Below, piece after piece: positions 1 through 6,876 of a DNA stretch of 20,684 nt. The DNA comes from an uncultured Selenomonadaceae bacterium (GTDB lineage: Bacteria > Bacillota > Negativicutes > Selenomonadales > Selenomonadaceae): NCBI GenBank assembly GCA_902782705.1, contig CACZOL010000154.1, positions 1 through 20,684 on the forward strand, written 5' to 3'. Within the stretch, counting starts at the first letter, position 1; each line of letters opens with the position of its first letter. A program made the translations under genes and the position numbers. Below the pieces are notes generated by a model. The model had not been told where the DNA came from, searched no databases, and saw only the letters and a list, made by a program, of their open reading frames with translations.

Positions 1-819
1 GTGCGCTTCGTCGAAGAAGAAGACCATTTTCGGCTTCGGCATGTCGCCGACTTCGGGCAGCGTCTCGAAAAGCTCGGACAGCATCCAAAGCAGGAAGGTG
101 GAGTAAAGTTTCCCGTTGCTGATGAGGCTTTCGCTGTCTAGAATATTGATCATGCCTTTGCCCATATCCTGCGTCATCCAATCGTGGATATTCAGCGCAG
201 GCTCGCCGAAGAACACGTCTCCGCCCGCAAGCTCCAGTGTTACGATGGCGCGCTGGATAGCGGAGAGGGAGGCGGTGCTCATCTTGCCGTAGTCCGGCTC
301 GAAATCGGCGCGGTGGTCCGATATGTAATTGACGCAGGCTTTGATGTCTTTCGTGTCGATGAGAAGCAGATTGTTGTCGTCTGCAATCTTGAAGATGATG
401 CTCAAAAGGGCGCTTTGCAGGTCGTTCAATTCCAGAATGCGCGCAAGAAGCAGCGGTCCGATTTCCGAGACGGTGGTGCGAAGCGGAATGCCTTTTTTGC
501 CGAAAATATCCCAGATGGTCACGGGACAGCCTTTATAGGTGAATCCGGCTTCCGCGAGGCCGAATTTTGCGATGCGCTTCTGCATGTCTTCGCTGTCGAC
601 GCCTGGTGCAAGCATGCCGGCGATGTCGCCCTTTACGTCGGCCATGAAAACGGGAACGCCCATTTCGCTGAACGTTTCTGCCATCACTTTCAGCGTGACG
701 GTCTTACCGGTGCCGGTGGCTCCGGCGACAAGCCCGTGGCGATTGGCCATTTTCGGAAGAATGAAGATATTTTCGCCGTTGTCGTTTTGCGCTATCCAAA
801 TTTTTCCGTCCTTTAACAT
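1..819 (-). CDS. HerA-like P-loop ATPase (DUF853 / YjgR family), partial
   Basis: The frame is open from the ATG at 819 to the window edge, giving 273 residues without a stop, so the C-terminal part lies outside. The protein begins MLKDGKIWIAQ. A Walker A motif GATGTGKT lies at about residues 33-40. A 'VPVFMADVKGDIAG' stretch follows, and a Walker B-like run KMVFFFDEAH falls exactly at the edge. This order, with the ATP site near the N terminus and the 'DVKGD' segment, is that of the DUF853/YjgR proteins, HerA/FtsK-related ATPases of poorly known role that are probably DNA- or protein-translocating. AAGGAGG stands about 9 nt before the start, and an extended -10 lies further upstream. No nuclease partner such as NurA is visible, so I do not call it a repair or defence HerA. 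The family call is firm; the function is open. Confidence 0.87.
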   Translation of the reverse strand, partial: MLKDGKIWIAQNDNGENIFILPKMANRHGLVAGATGTGKTVTLKVMAETFSEMGVPVFMADVKGDIAGMLAPGVDSEDMQKRIAKFGLAEAGFTYKGCPVTIWDIFGKKGIPLRTTVSEIGPLLLARILELNDLQSALLSIIFKIADDNNLLLIDTKDIKACVNYISDHRADFEPDYGKMSTASLSAIQRAIVTLELAGGDVFFGEPALNIHDWMTQDMGKGMINILDSESLISNGKLYSTFLLWMLSELFETLPEVGDMPKPKMVFFFDEAH

Positions 820-873
820 AAAAGCCTCCTTCAAACTCGCAACGCAATCCGCGCGCTTTTTTCACACGATTGT

Positions 874-882
874 ATTATATCA
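874..882 (-). promoter_or_regulatory. Extended -10 promoter for the HerA-like gene
   Basis: Read on the minus strand this is TGATATAAT, a perfect TGn extended -10. It lies about 55 nt upstream of the ATG at 819. I see no good -35 at 16-18 nt, which fits an extended -10 promoter. Confidence 0.45.
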
Positions 883-901
883 GAAAAGGGGAGAATACGC
901 T

Positions 902-1018
902 ATGAGATTCCATTTTCGGTGCAGTGTTGAAATGTTTTTTGAAAGGACGTCAGAGGATTTTTGGGGATTGTGTAGAAACATAATTATGTGTAAAAATTCA
1001 TTATTACCGAATGAATGA
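902..1018 (+). CDS. Possible 38-aa small ORF (doubtful)
   Basis: An ATG at 902 stands 8 nt after a GGGGAG sequence and opens a 38-codon frame (MRFHFRCSVEMFFERTSEDF...) ending with TGA at 1016-1018. It has three cysteines and many aromatic residues. I recognise no family and no convincing plus-strand promoter. It occupies part of the 820-1107 stretch, which otherwise holds only the promoters and hairpins listed separately. It may be chance; the ribosome binding site is the only positive evidence. Confidence 0.15.
   Translation: MRFHFRCSVEMFFERTSEDFWGLCRNIIMCKNSLLPNE
968..996 (+). promoter_or_regulatory. Possible promoter with palindromic operator in the spacer
   Basis: TTGTGT (968-973), a 17-nt spacer and TAAAAA (991-996) form a plausible sigma-A promoter for the gene at 1108. 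The spacer contains the perfect 12-bp palindrome ACATAATTATGT (978-989), where a repressor or a MerR-type activator would bind. A second weak candidate, TTACCG-16-GATAAT, lies at 1004-1031. Confidence 0.3.
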
Positions 1019-1033
1019 TGTTTCAGATAATAT

Positions 1034-1090
1034 CCGTAGAAAACGCTTTCGTCTGTACGGGAAGGGACGGGAAACCTGTTGATAGGTTTC
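1034..1090 (+). promoter_or_regulatory. Two hairpins in the leader of the DUF6125-type gene
   Basis: CCGTA (1034-1038) pairs with TACGG (1056-1060), with an inner GAAA/TTTC pair closing a four-base loop. GAAACCT (1071-1077) pairs perfectly with AGGTTTC (1084-1090) around a six-base loop. The second hairpin ends 4 nt before the GGGGGG ribosome binding site at 1095-1100, so it could affect translation. It matches no riboswitch class I can recall. Confidence 0.3.
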
Positions 1091-1107
1091 TTATGGGGGG
1101 ACGACCA

Positions 1108-1863
1108 ATGATCGAACAAGAACTACGCAGAGCCGAGGATATGAACGAGGCTCAACTTGCCGTGTACGTCGTTGACCTCCTGCATCGGATGATGGTGCAT
1201 CATACGCTTTGGTTCCGTGAAGTCGAGCATCAGCTTGGTTTTGCGCGGGCGCTGGCGGTGATGGATGAGGCGTGGGAAAAAACGCGAAAAGTAGCTGTGC
1301 CGCGGTTGGCGGAGGAGCTCGGCTTCACGGAAACGGACGGCGTTCCCGATGCGCTTCGAGTCATGCCAAAAGAAAAGCTGCTTCGATTGACCGACGCTAT
1401 TGCAAAAAACTGGCTTGCACAAGACGGACTATGGTTTCAATCGGTGGAAAAGGCGTATGGCATGAACGACGCAAAGCGATGCAACGATTCTACCTGGGGG
1501 AGGTTTTCTCCTTTCGAGGCGCACGCCATCAAAGCGCTGCTTGGCCTCGGCGAGCATCCTGGGGTGGATGGCTTGGAACGCGCGCTTGGATTTCGGATGT
1601 ACAGTCGACTGAATCGGCAATCCTGCCGACGGGAACAAGGGGCTCTGATTTTTGCAATGAATGACTGCCGTGTGCAGTCCGCCCGCGTTCGCAAAGGACT
1701 CGCAGACTATCCGTGCAAAAGCGCGGGCCTTGTCGAATATTCGCGATTCGCGGAGGCCATTGATAGTCGTATCCGTACCGAGTGCCTCGGTTGTCCGCCG
1801 GATGCGCATCCGTCCGAATGGTTTTGCGCATGGCGATTTACGCTTGGAGACGATAAGCAATAA
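1108..1863 (+). CDS. DUF6125-type cysteine-rich protein of unknown function
   Basis: I chose the ATG at 1108 because GGGGGG at 1095-1100 gives a 7-nt spacing; an upstream in-frame ATG at 1015 has no such support and would add an unlikely N-terminal extension. The product has 251 residues, no signal peptide and no membrane segment. The C-terminal part has regularly placed cysteines: C187 in 'NDCR', C203 in 'YPCK', then C226, C229 and C240 in a 'CLGCPPDxHPxxWFC' pattern with H234, suggesting metal or cofactor binding. The N-terminal half holds two similar segments (about 34-60 and 107-132) sharing an 'LWFxxVE...G...A' pattern. The C-terminal pattern resembles the DUF6125 family, known mostly from anaerobes; that assignment is from memory. 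It is transcribed alone or with the 127-aa gene 234 nt downstream. The biochemical role is unknown. Confidence 0.7.
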   Translation: MIEQELRRAEDMNEAQLAVYVVDLLHRMMVHHTLWFREVEHQLGFARALAVMDEAWEKTRKVAVPRLAEELGFTETDGVPDALRVMPKEKLLRLTDAIAKNWLAQDGLWFQSVEKAYGMNDAKRCNDSTWGRFSPFEAHAIKALLGLGEHPGVDGLERALGFRMYSRLNRQSCRREQGALIFAMNDCRVQSARVRKGLADYPCKSAGLVEYSRFAEAIDSRIRTECLGCPPDAHPSEWFCAWRFTLGDDKQ

Positions 1864-1939
1864 GACAATGGAACGACTTTTATATCGTCCGGAATCAAGC
1901 GGGGGACGGTGATATTCGGCTGTTCCTTGGTAAAAAATA

Positions 1940-1948
1940 TGATATAAT
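1940..1948 (+). promoter_or_regulatory. Extended -10 promoter for the 127-aa gene
   Basis: TGATATAAT is a perfect extended -10, identical to that of the HerA-like gene. No clear -35 is seen. Transcription from about 1955 would leave a leader of roughly 140 nt before the ATG at 2098. Confidence 0.5.
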
Positions 1949-1954
1949 CAAGAA

Positions 1955-2097
1955 GAGTACGGCGAGGAATTCTTCCACGGGGCGTGGATGGAGGTCCGTC
2001 TTTTTTGACGTCGGCTGTCACCCATGTACCGCCGCAGAGCAGTCTTGCCCGATAGAATGATGAAGCAGTATAAATATTGATTTTTAGGGGTGAAGAA
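1955..2097 (+). promoter_or_regulatory. Foldable 5' leader, class unknown
   Basis: CGGCG (1960-1964) can pair with CGCCG (2030-2034), closing a junction with two internal hairpins. The first is TCCACG/CGTGGA at 1974-1979 and 1983-1988 with a GGG loop. The second is CGTC/GACG at 1997-2000 and 2007-2010 with a six-T loop, extended by a few outer pairs. The T run sits in a loop and not after a stem, so it is not a standard terminator. A GTACCGCC run at about 2026-2033 recalls the T-box core but the context is wrong. This is a candidate structured leader, not an identified riboswitch. Confidence 0.3.
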
Positions 2098-2481
2098 ATG
2101 GACAAGGCGGTATGGGAGAATTTTAAGCAGCGCTTAGGGCGGGTGCTTGAGCTGGGGAACCTCAAAGATGTGACGCGCGGCAAATCATTTGACTATGAAG
2201 AACTTATGCGCAACAGCGTCTTTTGGGGCAATCTCTCGTATGTGGATCCCAGTTTGCCTAAGTGTGATTATTATGCCCAGTGGGACCGGATGGGTATAAA
2301 ATTCGAGATAAGGAACGGGAAGTATGTCTATACAGACAAAGAGACGGGGGCAAAGGTCGATTTTTTCGGGGCGTGGGCACTGGTATTGAAACGGTTTGAC
2401 AAGAAAGATGATGAGGCTCGCATCGATGCAGTCAAGCGTATTTCTGCGAAGCTGGCAGAACTGAGGGCGAGAGGGAAATAA
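2098..2481 (+). CDS. Uncharacterised 127-aa cytosolic protein
   Basis: I chose the ATG at 2098 because AGGGG at about 2086-2090 is well spaced. An earlier in-frame ATG at 2077 would place that site inside the gene. The product begins MDKAVWENFKQRLGRVLELG and ends KLAELRARGK. It is charged and soluble, with no signal peptide, membrane helix or cysteine pair. The middle (about 45-95) is rich in aromatic residues ('FWGNLSYVDPSLPKCDYYAQWDR') with alternating polar and hydrophobic positions like a small beta fold; the C-terminal 30 residues look helical. I do not recognise the family. It has its own extended -10 promoter, a long foldable leader and a strong terminator, so it is probably a single-gene unit. 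Confidence 0.6.
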   Translation: MDKAVWENFKQRLGRVLELGNLKDVTRGKSFDYEELMRNSVFWGNLSYVDPSLPKCDYYAQWDRMGIKFEIRNGKYVYTDKETGAKVDFFGAWALVLKRFDKKDDEARIDAVKRISAKLAELRARGK

Positions 2482-2517
2482 TTCCGTCGACGTTCATGCT
2501 TTGCTGATCTCTAAGGG

Positions 2518-2555
2518 GCTGCTGCACGTAATTTTAAAACGTGCGGCAGCTTTTT
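2518..2555 (+). terminator. Strong intrinsic terminator
   Basis: A 12-bp stem (2518-2529 with 2539-2550, one G-U pair) closes a 9-base A/T loop and is followed by five T. It lies 37 nt after the stop of the 127-aa gene. Confidence 0.9.
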
Positions 2556-2579
2556 GTCATAGAAAAACCATTCTCATCA

Positions 2580-2588
2580 TGTTATAAT
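2580..2588 (+). promoter_or_regulatory. Extended -10 promoter for the crotonase-SLH operon
   Basis: TGTTATAAT is a perfect extended -10 about 51 nt before the ATG at 2640. TTGTCA at 2554-2559 is too far away (23 nt) to be a normal -35. Confidence 0.5.
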
Positions 2589-2639
2589 ATTTTGGGCTTT
2601 TAAAGTACTTTGGTCGGATTAGAAAAGGAGTGATATTTC

Positions 2640-3419
2640 ATGCCCGAGGAAGTCATCAAATACGAAAAGGAGAACGGCGTAGCCATTCTCACGCTGAACC
2701 GCCCGAAAAGCCTGAATTCTATGAGCCTTGATCTGATCAACGGCTGGATTGCGAAACTGCATGAGGCGGAACATGACGCGGAGGTGCGTGTCGTCGTTTT
2801 GACAGGGGAGGGGCGCGCGTTTTGCGCGGGCGGCGATCTCGCTTCCCTCGACAATCTCAAGACGACGGAAGAACGTCGTCGTTTCGTTGCGCAGGCGGGC
2901 ATGATAGTCCGACTGATTCATGCGATGTCAAAGCCAGTCATTGCGATGGTGAACGGCGTCGCCGCAGGTGCTGGGTTCAATATCGCAATTGCCTGTGATC
3001 TTTGTTATGCTGCCGAGGGTGTGAAATTCATTCAGAGCTTTGCGAATATCGGTCTCGCGCCGGACTGCGGCGGTTATTACTTCCTTGCGAAGACGGTCGG
3101 TCTGGCGAAAGCGAAAGAACTGATGTTTACCGCTCGGCCCGTGGAAGCGCAGGAAGCAATGGCAATTGGTCTTGTCAATAGTGTATTTACGCCGGAAACG
3201 CTTCGTGAAGGCGTGCTCTCCGTTGCGAAACAGATTGCAGGAGGAGCGCCTCTGGCTCTCGCGATGATGAAGAAGGAAATCAACAATTACGGCGCATCTC
3301 TGGACGATACGCTGACTTATGAGGCGATGGCCATGTCTGCGCTTCTTGGTACCGAGGATTTCAAGGAGGGCGTCAAAGCCTTTTCGGAAAAGCGTGCGCC
3401 GGTGTTTAAAGGGAAATAA
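2640..3419 (+). CDS. Enoyl-CoA hydratase/isomerase (crotonase) family protein
   Basis: This is a full-length crotonase of 259 residues with AAAAGGAG about 9 nt before the ATG. The oxyanion-hole segments are FCAGGDL (61-67) and GVAAGAG (106-112). Aligning by motif, the two glutamates of classical enoyl-CoA hydratase (rat E144 and E164) are N114 and F134 here. An aspartate, D142 in PDCGG, is present as in PaaG-like and some enoyl-CoA isomerases. I therefore infer an isomerase or another crotonase reaction on an acyl-CoA, not simple hydration. Neighbouring beta-oxidation genes (acyl-CoA dehydrogenase, thiolase) are absent. It is followed after 11 nt, with no terminator, by a secreted SLH protein. 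Family membership is secure; the substrate is unknown. Confidence 0.92.
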   Translation: MPEEVIKYEKENGVAILTLNRPKSLNSMSLDLINGWIAKLHEAEHDAEVRVVVLTGEGRAFCAGGDLASLDNLKTTEERRRFVAQAGMIVRLIHAMSKPVIAMVNGVAAGAGFNIAIACDLCYAAEGVKFIQSFANIGLAPDCGGYYFLAKTVGLAKAKELMFTARPVEAQEAMAIGLVNSVFTPETLREGVLSVAKQIAGGAPLALAMMKKEINNYGASLDDTLTYEAMAMSALLGTEDFKEGVKAFSEKRAPVFKGK

Positions 3420-3430
3420 GAGGAAACGGA

Positions 3431-5098
3431 ATGAGAAGACAGCTTTCCGCCCTATGTATGGCGTTCCTTTTGACGTTTTTGCTGTTTTCGGCGAAAGTCA
3501 TGGCGGCGCCTCAGATTGTCGAGGAGTTTTTCCCTTCGGGAGAAATTACTAAACCGCAGGCGCCGTTCCTGCGTTATAGCGGCGTTTCTGACAACGGCGA
3601 CTCCATCCAGATGTGGTACAATATTCCCAAAGACGTCTTGGCGTTGTCCAATGCCTACAATCGCTGGAGTAATTCGGACGGCGGGAACGAAGGATTCATC
3701 GCCCGTTTCGGCGTCGAGGAATACCGGCTCTATCTGCAAACAGACGCCAGTATCGACGGTGGTTCATGGCAATACAGCGACGAGTGGGACGAGGAGGATT
3801 GGCCCGGGCTCTCGGCGCCCCATGCGCTTGCGTTTCATTGCATGGAAGGATTGAATAATAATCCGAATAAGATCTATCCTGAAATGGACGTGAGTTGGCT
3901 TACCTATATCGAAGACGAGAATACCGGCTTTCTTGCACCGATTGTCACTCCGTTCACGATAGACGGCGGCACCAACTATCATTATGATTTCAAGAACCAT
4001 ACGATGGCAGTTCGCTGCCGCCTGGTACTCGAATATTGGGCGCGCGACGGCGAAAGACAGCGTATTTATTCTCCGTGGTCGCCGGCAACCTCCATTGGGA
4101 AGAACGGTACGCAAGCGGCATTGAATGCGCCGGATTCCATCGAAGCGCCTATACTTTCCGATTTCGCTGTCGTCGTGAAAAACGACAGAAACTACGGACG
4201 GTATTACCTCGAAATTCCGGAGAGCGTCTATGACGGTGTGCTTTACTGCGAATCCCAAGCGGATGCACTTGATCCGTACTATATCCAAGTGCAGATGCGT
4301 GTGAACGGCGGCGAGTGGCAGGATGTTTACATCGCCAATCCGAAGTGGATTTTCAGCGGCAATCGTCTCACCGAACCGGAGAGCGGCCTGAAAGCGGACG
4401 ATGCTGTGTCAGTGCGCGCCCGTCTGCAATGTAAGCCGCTTGGACTTGTCTCTGACTGGTCGAACGTCGTGGGCGTAGGCATGGCCGCTTCGTTTACTGC
4501 GTCTGAGTGGGCGCAGGGTGAGTTAGAGGAAGCGGCGGCTCTCGGATTGATTCCGGACGTCTTGAAAGATGCGGATTTGACAGAGCCTATTACCCGCGCT
4601 GAGTTTGCCGCCGTCAGTGTCAAATGTTATGAGGCGTTGACCGATATGAAGGCCGAGCCGTATCCGTCGAATCCGTTCACGGATACGACGGACGCAGCCG
4701 TCCTGAAGGCTTTCAACATTGGCGTGACGAACGGCACCGGTCCGACCACATTCTCGCCGGATGTAATCTTGAACCGCGAACAGGCGGCGACGATGCTGAC
4801 CCGCGTTTACAAGAAAAGCGAGATTGACGGCTGGACGCTGGAGACTGACGGCAACTACAAAGAAGAGTTCCGTGGGATGTTCGAGACGCCCGAGTTGTTT
4901 ATCGACGACGAAAATATTTCCGGCTGGGCGAAGGACAGTGTGTATTTCATGAAGGCAAAGGGGATCATCGACGGCGTTGGCGGCAATAAATTCGCCCCGC
5001 GTGCGATTACCGACGCCGAAGAAGAGACGGGTTACGCGCAGGCTACCCGCGAACAGGCGATTTTGATTGCGAAACGCATGGTCAAAAAGCTCGGATAA
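3431..5098 (+). CDS. Secreted protein with three C-terminal SLH domains
   Basis: The product has 555 residues. It starts with a typical signal peptide (MRRQ, hydrophobic 6-20, cleavage probably at about residue 25, VMAA). The mature N-terminal part (about 40-350) looks like two related beta-sandwich units: each starts with an 'APxL' strand, has a 'NGGEWQ/DGGSWQ' turn and ends in 'YSPWS' or 'VSDWS', suggesting fibronectin III-like folds. Three SLH domains follow (about 354-402, 413-461 and 488-553) with the signatures ITRAEFAAV, LNREQAATM and ATREQAILI. SLH domains tether proteins to peptidoglycan-linked polymers; in diderm Bacillota they also link the outer membrane to the wall. There is no beta-barrel, so this is not an OmpM-type porin. 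AGGA stands 6 nt before the start, and the gene shares a transcript with the upstream crotonase. Ligand and partner are unknown. Confidence 0.85.
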   Translation: MRRQLSALCMAFLLTFLLFSAKVMAAPQIVEEFFPSGEITKPQAPFLRYSGVSDNGDSIQMWYNIPKDVLALSNAYNRWSNSDGGNEGFIARFGVEEYRLYLQTDASIDGGSWQYSDEWDEEDWPGLSAPHALAFHCMEGLNNNPNKIYPEMDVSWLTYIEDENTGFLAPIVTPFTIDGGTNYHYDFKNHTMAVRCRLVLEYWARDGERQRIYSPWSPATSIGKNGTQAALNAPDSIEAPILSDFAVVVKNDRNYGRYYLEIPESVYDGVLYCESQADALDPYYIQVQMRVNGGEWQDVYIANPKWIFSGNRLTEPESGLKADDAVSVRARLQCKPLGLVSDWSNVVGVGMAASFTASEWAQGELEEAAALGLIPDVLKDADLTEPITRAEFAAVSVKCYEALTDMKAEPYPSNPFTDTTDAAVLKAFNIGVTNGTGPTTFSPDVILNREQAATMLTRVYKKSEIDGWTLETDGNYKEEFRGMFETPELFIDDENISGWAKDSVYFMKAKGIIDGVGGNKFAPRAITDAEEETGYAQATREQAILIAKRMVKKLG

Positions 5099-5140
5099 GA
5101 AGAAAAAAAGAGAGCCAAAAGGCTCTCTTTTTTTCTTCTT
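5097..5140. terminator. Bidirectional terminator between SLH gene and ilvD
   Basis: Arms 5097-5116 and 5121-5140 are perfectly complementary over 20 bp around an AAAA loop. Each arm carries a 7-base A or T run flanking a GAGAGCC core, so the hairpin works on both strands. It overlaps the stop codons of both convergent genes. Confidence 0.92.
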
Positions 5141-6791
5141 ATTTTACGACTGCGCCGGTGCTGGCCGAGGTGGTCAGCTTCGCATAGCGGGCGAGGTAGC
5201 CGGTTTTGATCTTCGGCTCTGGCTTTTTCCACGCCGCTTTACGCTTTGCGAGTTCTTCATCGCTGACTTTGAGTTCCAGCTTGCGGTTCGGGATGTCGAT
5301 GGAAATGACGTCGCCGTTCTCGATCAGCGCAATCGGGCCGCCCTCCATGGCTTCCGGAGAAATATGGCCGATGCATGCGCCCTGGCTCGCGCCGCTGAAG
5401 CGCCCGTCGGTAATCAGACCGACTTTGAGGCCCGCGCCGGTGATGGCTGCCGTCGGGTTCAGCATTTCCTGCATACCGGGGCCGCCTTTCGGCCCTTCGT
5501 AGCGAATGACCACAACGTCGCCATCATGAATCTCGCCGCCCATAATTGCGTCAATGGCTGCCGTTTCGGAGTCGTAGCATTTCGCCTTGCCCTCATATAC
5601 GAGCATATCGTCCTTGACTGCCGACGCCTTGACGACGGCATAGTCGGGGCAGAGGTTGCCGCGCAGGATTGCAATACCGCCTTCTTTGCGATAGGGGTCG
5701 TCCACGCTGTGAATGACGTCGGGGCGAAGGATTTTTGCGTCCTTGATACGGTCTCCGAGTTTTCCGGTGACCGTCAGCGCGTCGAGATGCAGGAGATTCT
5801 TTTTCGCCAGCTCATGCATGACGGCAGTGATACCGCCTGCTTCGTCAAGATCCTGCATGTGATGTGTTCCGCCCGGACTGAGCTTTGTGATATATGGCGT
5901 ACGACGGCTGATTTCATCGAAGAGCGGCGCGGGAATCTCGATACCCGCCTCATGGGCGATGGCGGTCAAATGCAGCACCGTGTTCGACGAGCCGCCGATG
6001 CCCATGTCCGTTGTGATTGCGTTCTCAAAGGCCTCGCGGGTCATGATGTCGCGCGGGCAGATGTTCTTTTTCACCAAGTCCATGACGACAGCGCCGGCGC
6101 GTTTCGCGAGAAGACGGCGTGCGCCGGTATGCGCGGCGGGAATCGTTCCGTTGCCGGGGAGTCCCATGCCGAGGGCTTCAGTCAACGAGTTCATCGTATT
6201 CGCTGTGAAAAGTCCCGCGCAGGAACCGCAGCTCGGGCAGGCGTGGGCTTCCAAATCCGCCATTTCGTCTGCGTCCATTTTGCCCGCAGCGAATTTGCCT
6301 GCCGCCTCAAAACACTGGCTGACGCTGACGTCTTGTCCGTGGAAACGTCCGGCAAGCATCGCGCCGCCGCTGACGACGACCGACGGGATATTGAGGCGAG
6401 CCGCCGCCATCAGCATACCCGGCACTACCTTGTCGCAGTTCGGAATCAGTACAAGACCGTCAAAGCCGCTGGCCGTCGCTACCGCCTCGATGGAGTCGGC
6501 AATCAATTCGCGGCTCGCCAAGGAGAATTTCATGCCGGTATGGCCCATAGCGATACCGTCGCAGACGCCGATGGCGGGAAACTCCATGGGTGTGCCGCCT
6601 GCCGCTGCGACGCCGAGCTTTGCCGCTTCCGTAATCTCACGCAGATGCATATGTCCCGGAATGACTTCGTTGAAGGAATTGCAAATACCGATCAACGGTT
6701 TTTCCAAATCCTCAGGTCCGAATCCAAGGGCGTAAAACAACGATCGATGTGCGCAGCGCGTAGGCCCTTTCTTTACAACGTCACTTTTCAT
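5139..6791 (-). CDS. ilvD: Dihydroxy-acid dehydratase
   Basis: The product has 550 residues, the usual length for bacterial IlvD. It dehydrates 2,3-dihydroxy-isovalerate and -methylvalerate to the 2-oxo acids in valine and isoleucine synthesis. Family features in order: [13 protein letters not shown] (35-47), [10 protein letters not shown] (75-84), PNCDK with Fe-S ligand C119, ACPSCGSC (184-191) with C188 or C191 as further ligand, [30 protein letters not shown], and the C-terminal [14 protein letters not shown], which carries the catalytic serine region. GGGAGAG stands 9 nt before the ATG at 6791. No ilvB, ilvC or leu genes adjoin it, and I see no T-box or leader peptide in the short upstream gap. 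It follows the PaaK-like gene, separated by a hairpin. Confidence 0.97.
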   Translation of the reverse strand: MKSDVVKKGPTRCAHRSLFYALGFGPEDLEKPLIGICNSFNEVIPGHMHLREITEAAKLGVAAAGGTPMEFPAIGVCDGIAMGHTGMKFSLASRELIADSIEAVATASGFDGLVLIPNCDKVVPGMLMAAARLNIPSVVVSGGAMLAGRFHGQDVSVSQCFEAAGKFAAGKMDADEMADLEAHACPSCGSCAGLFTANTMNSLTEALGMGLPGNGTIPAAHTGARRLLAKRAGAVVMDLVKKNICPRDIMTREAFENAITTDMGIGGSSNTVLHLTAIAHEAGIEIPAPLFDEISRRTPYITKLSPGGTHHMQDLDEAGGITAVMHELAKKNLLHLDALTVTGKLGDRIKDAKILRPDVIHSVDDPYRKEGGIAILRGNLCPDYAVVKASAVKDDMLVYEGKAKCYDSETAAIDAIMGGEIHDGDVVVIRYEGPKGGPGMQEMLNPTAAITGAGLKVGLITDGRFSGASQGACIGHISPEAMEGGPIALIENGDVISIDIPNRKLELKVSDEELAKRKAAWKKPEPKIKTGYLARYAKLTTSASTGAVVK

Positions 6792-6821
6792 TCTTTTTCT
6801 CTCCCTACATTAATAAATATA

Positions 6822-6851
6822 AAGCGGAAACGCAAATATTGCGTTCCGCTT
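6822..6851 (-). terminator. Hairpin between PaaK-like gene and ilvD
   Basis: Arms 6822-6835 and 6839-6851 pair over 13 bp with a single bulged A and a three-base loop. Read on the minus strand it lies 25 nt after the PaaK-like stop and is followed by an A/T-rich but interrupted T stretch. It is probably a moderate terminator; it also sits just upstream of the ilvD ribosome binding site. Confidence 0.6.
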
Positions 6852-6876
6852 ATTGGACAAACTTTTTGATTGGCAA

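Noticed and set aside
184..816. A 210-codon plus-strand frame at the left end
   Set aside because: It is antisense to the HerA-like ATPase, whose Walker motifs read cleanly on the minus strand.
1..819. HerA-based defence system
   Set aside because: The ATPase belongs to the DUF853/YjgR type and no nuclease, SIR2 or other defence partner is in view; the left context is cut off.
880..1119. A 79-codon minus-strand frame overlapping the start of the DUF6125-type gene
   Set aside because: It lacks a convincing ribosome binding site, overlaps promoters and hairpins on both strands and resembles no family.
2026..2036. T-box-like GTACCGCC run in the leader of the 127-aa gene
   Set aside because: The core AGGGTGGNACCGCG is not matched, no specifier stem or terminator/antiterminator pair follows, and the downstream gene is not an amino acid gene.
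5067..6869. A 600-codon open frame on the plus strand across ilvD
   Set aside because: It is antisense to a complete, family-matching IlvD, has no ribosome binding site at a sensible place and gives a low-complexity, alanine/arginine-rich protein. It results from the codon bias of ilvD.
6792..6876. T-box or leader-peptide attenuator before ilvD
   Set aside because: The gap is 85 nt, with one terminator-like hairpin and no run of branched-chain codons or T-box core.
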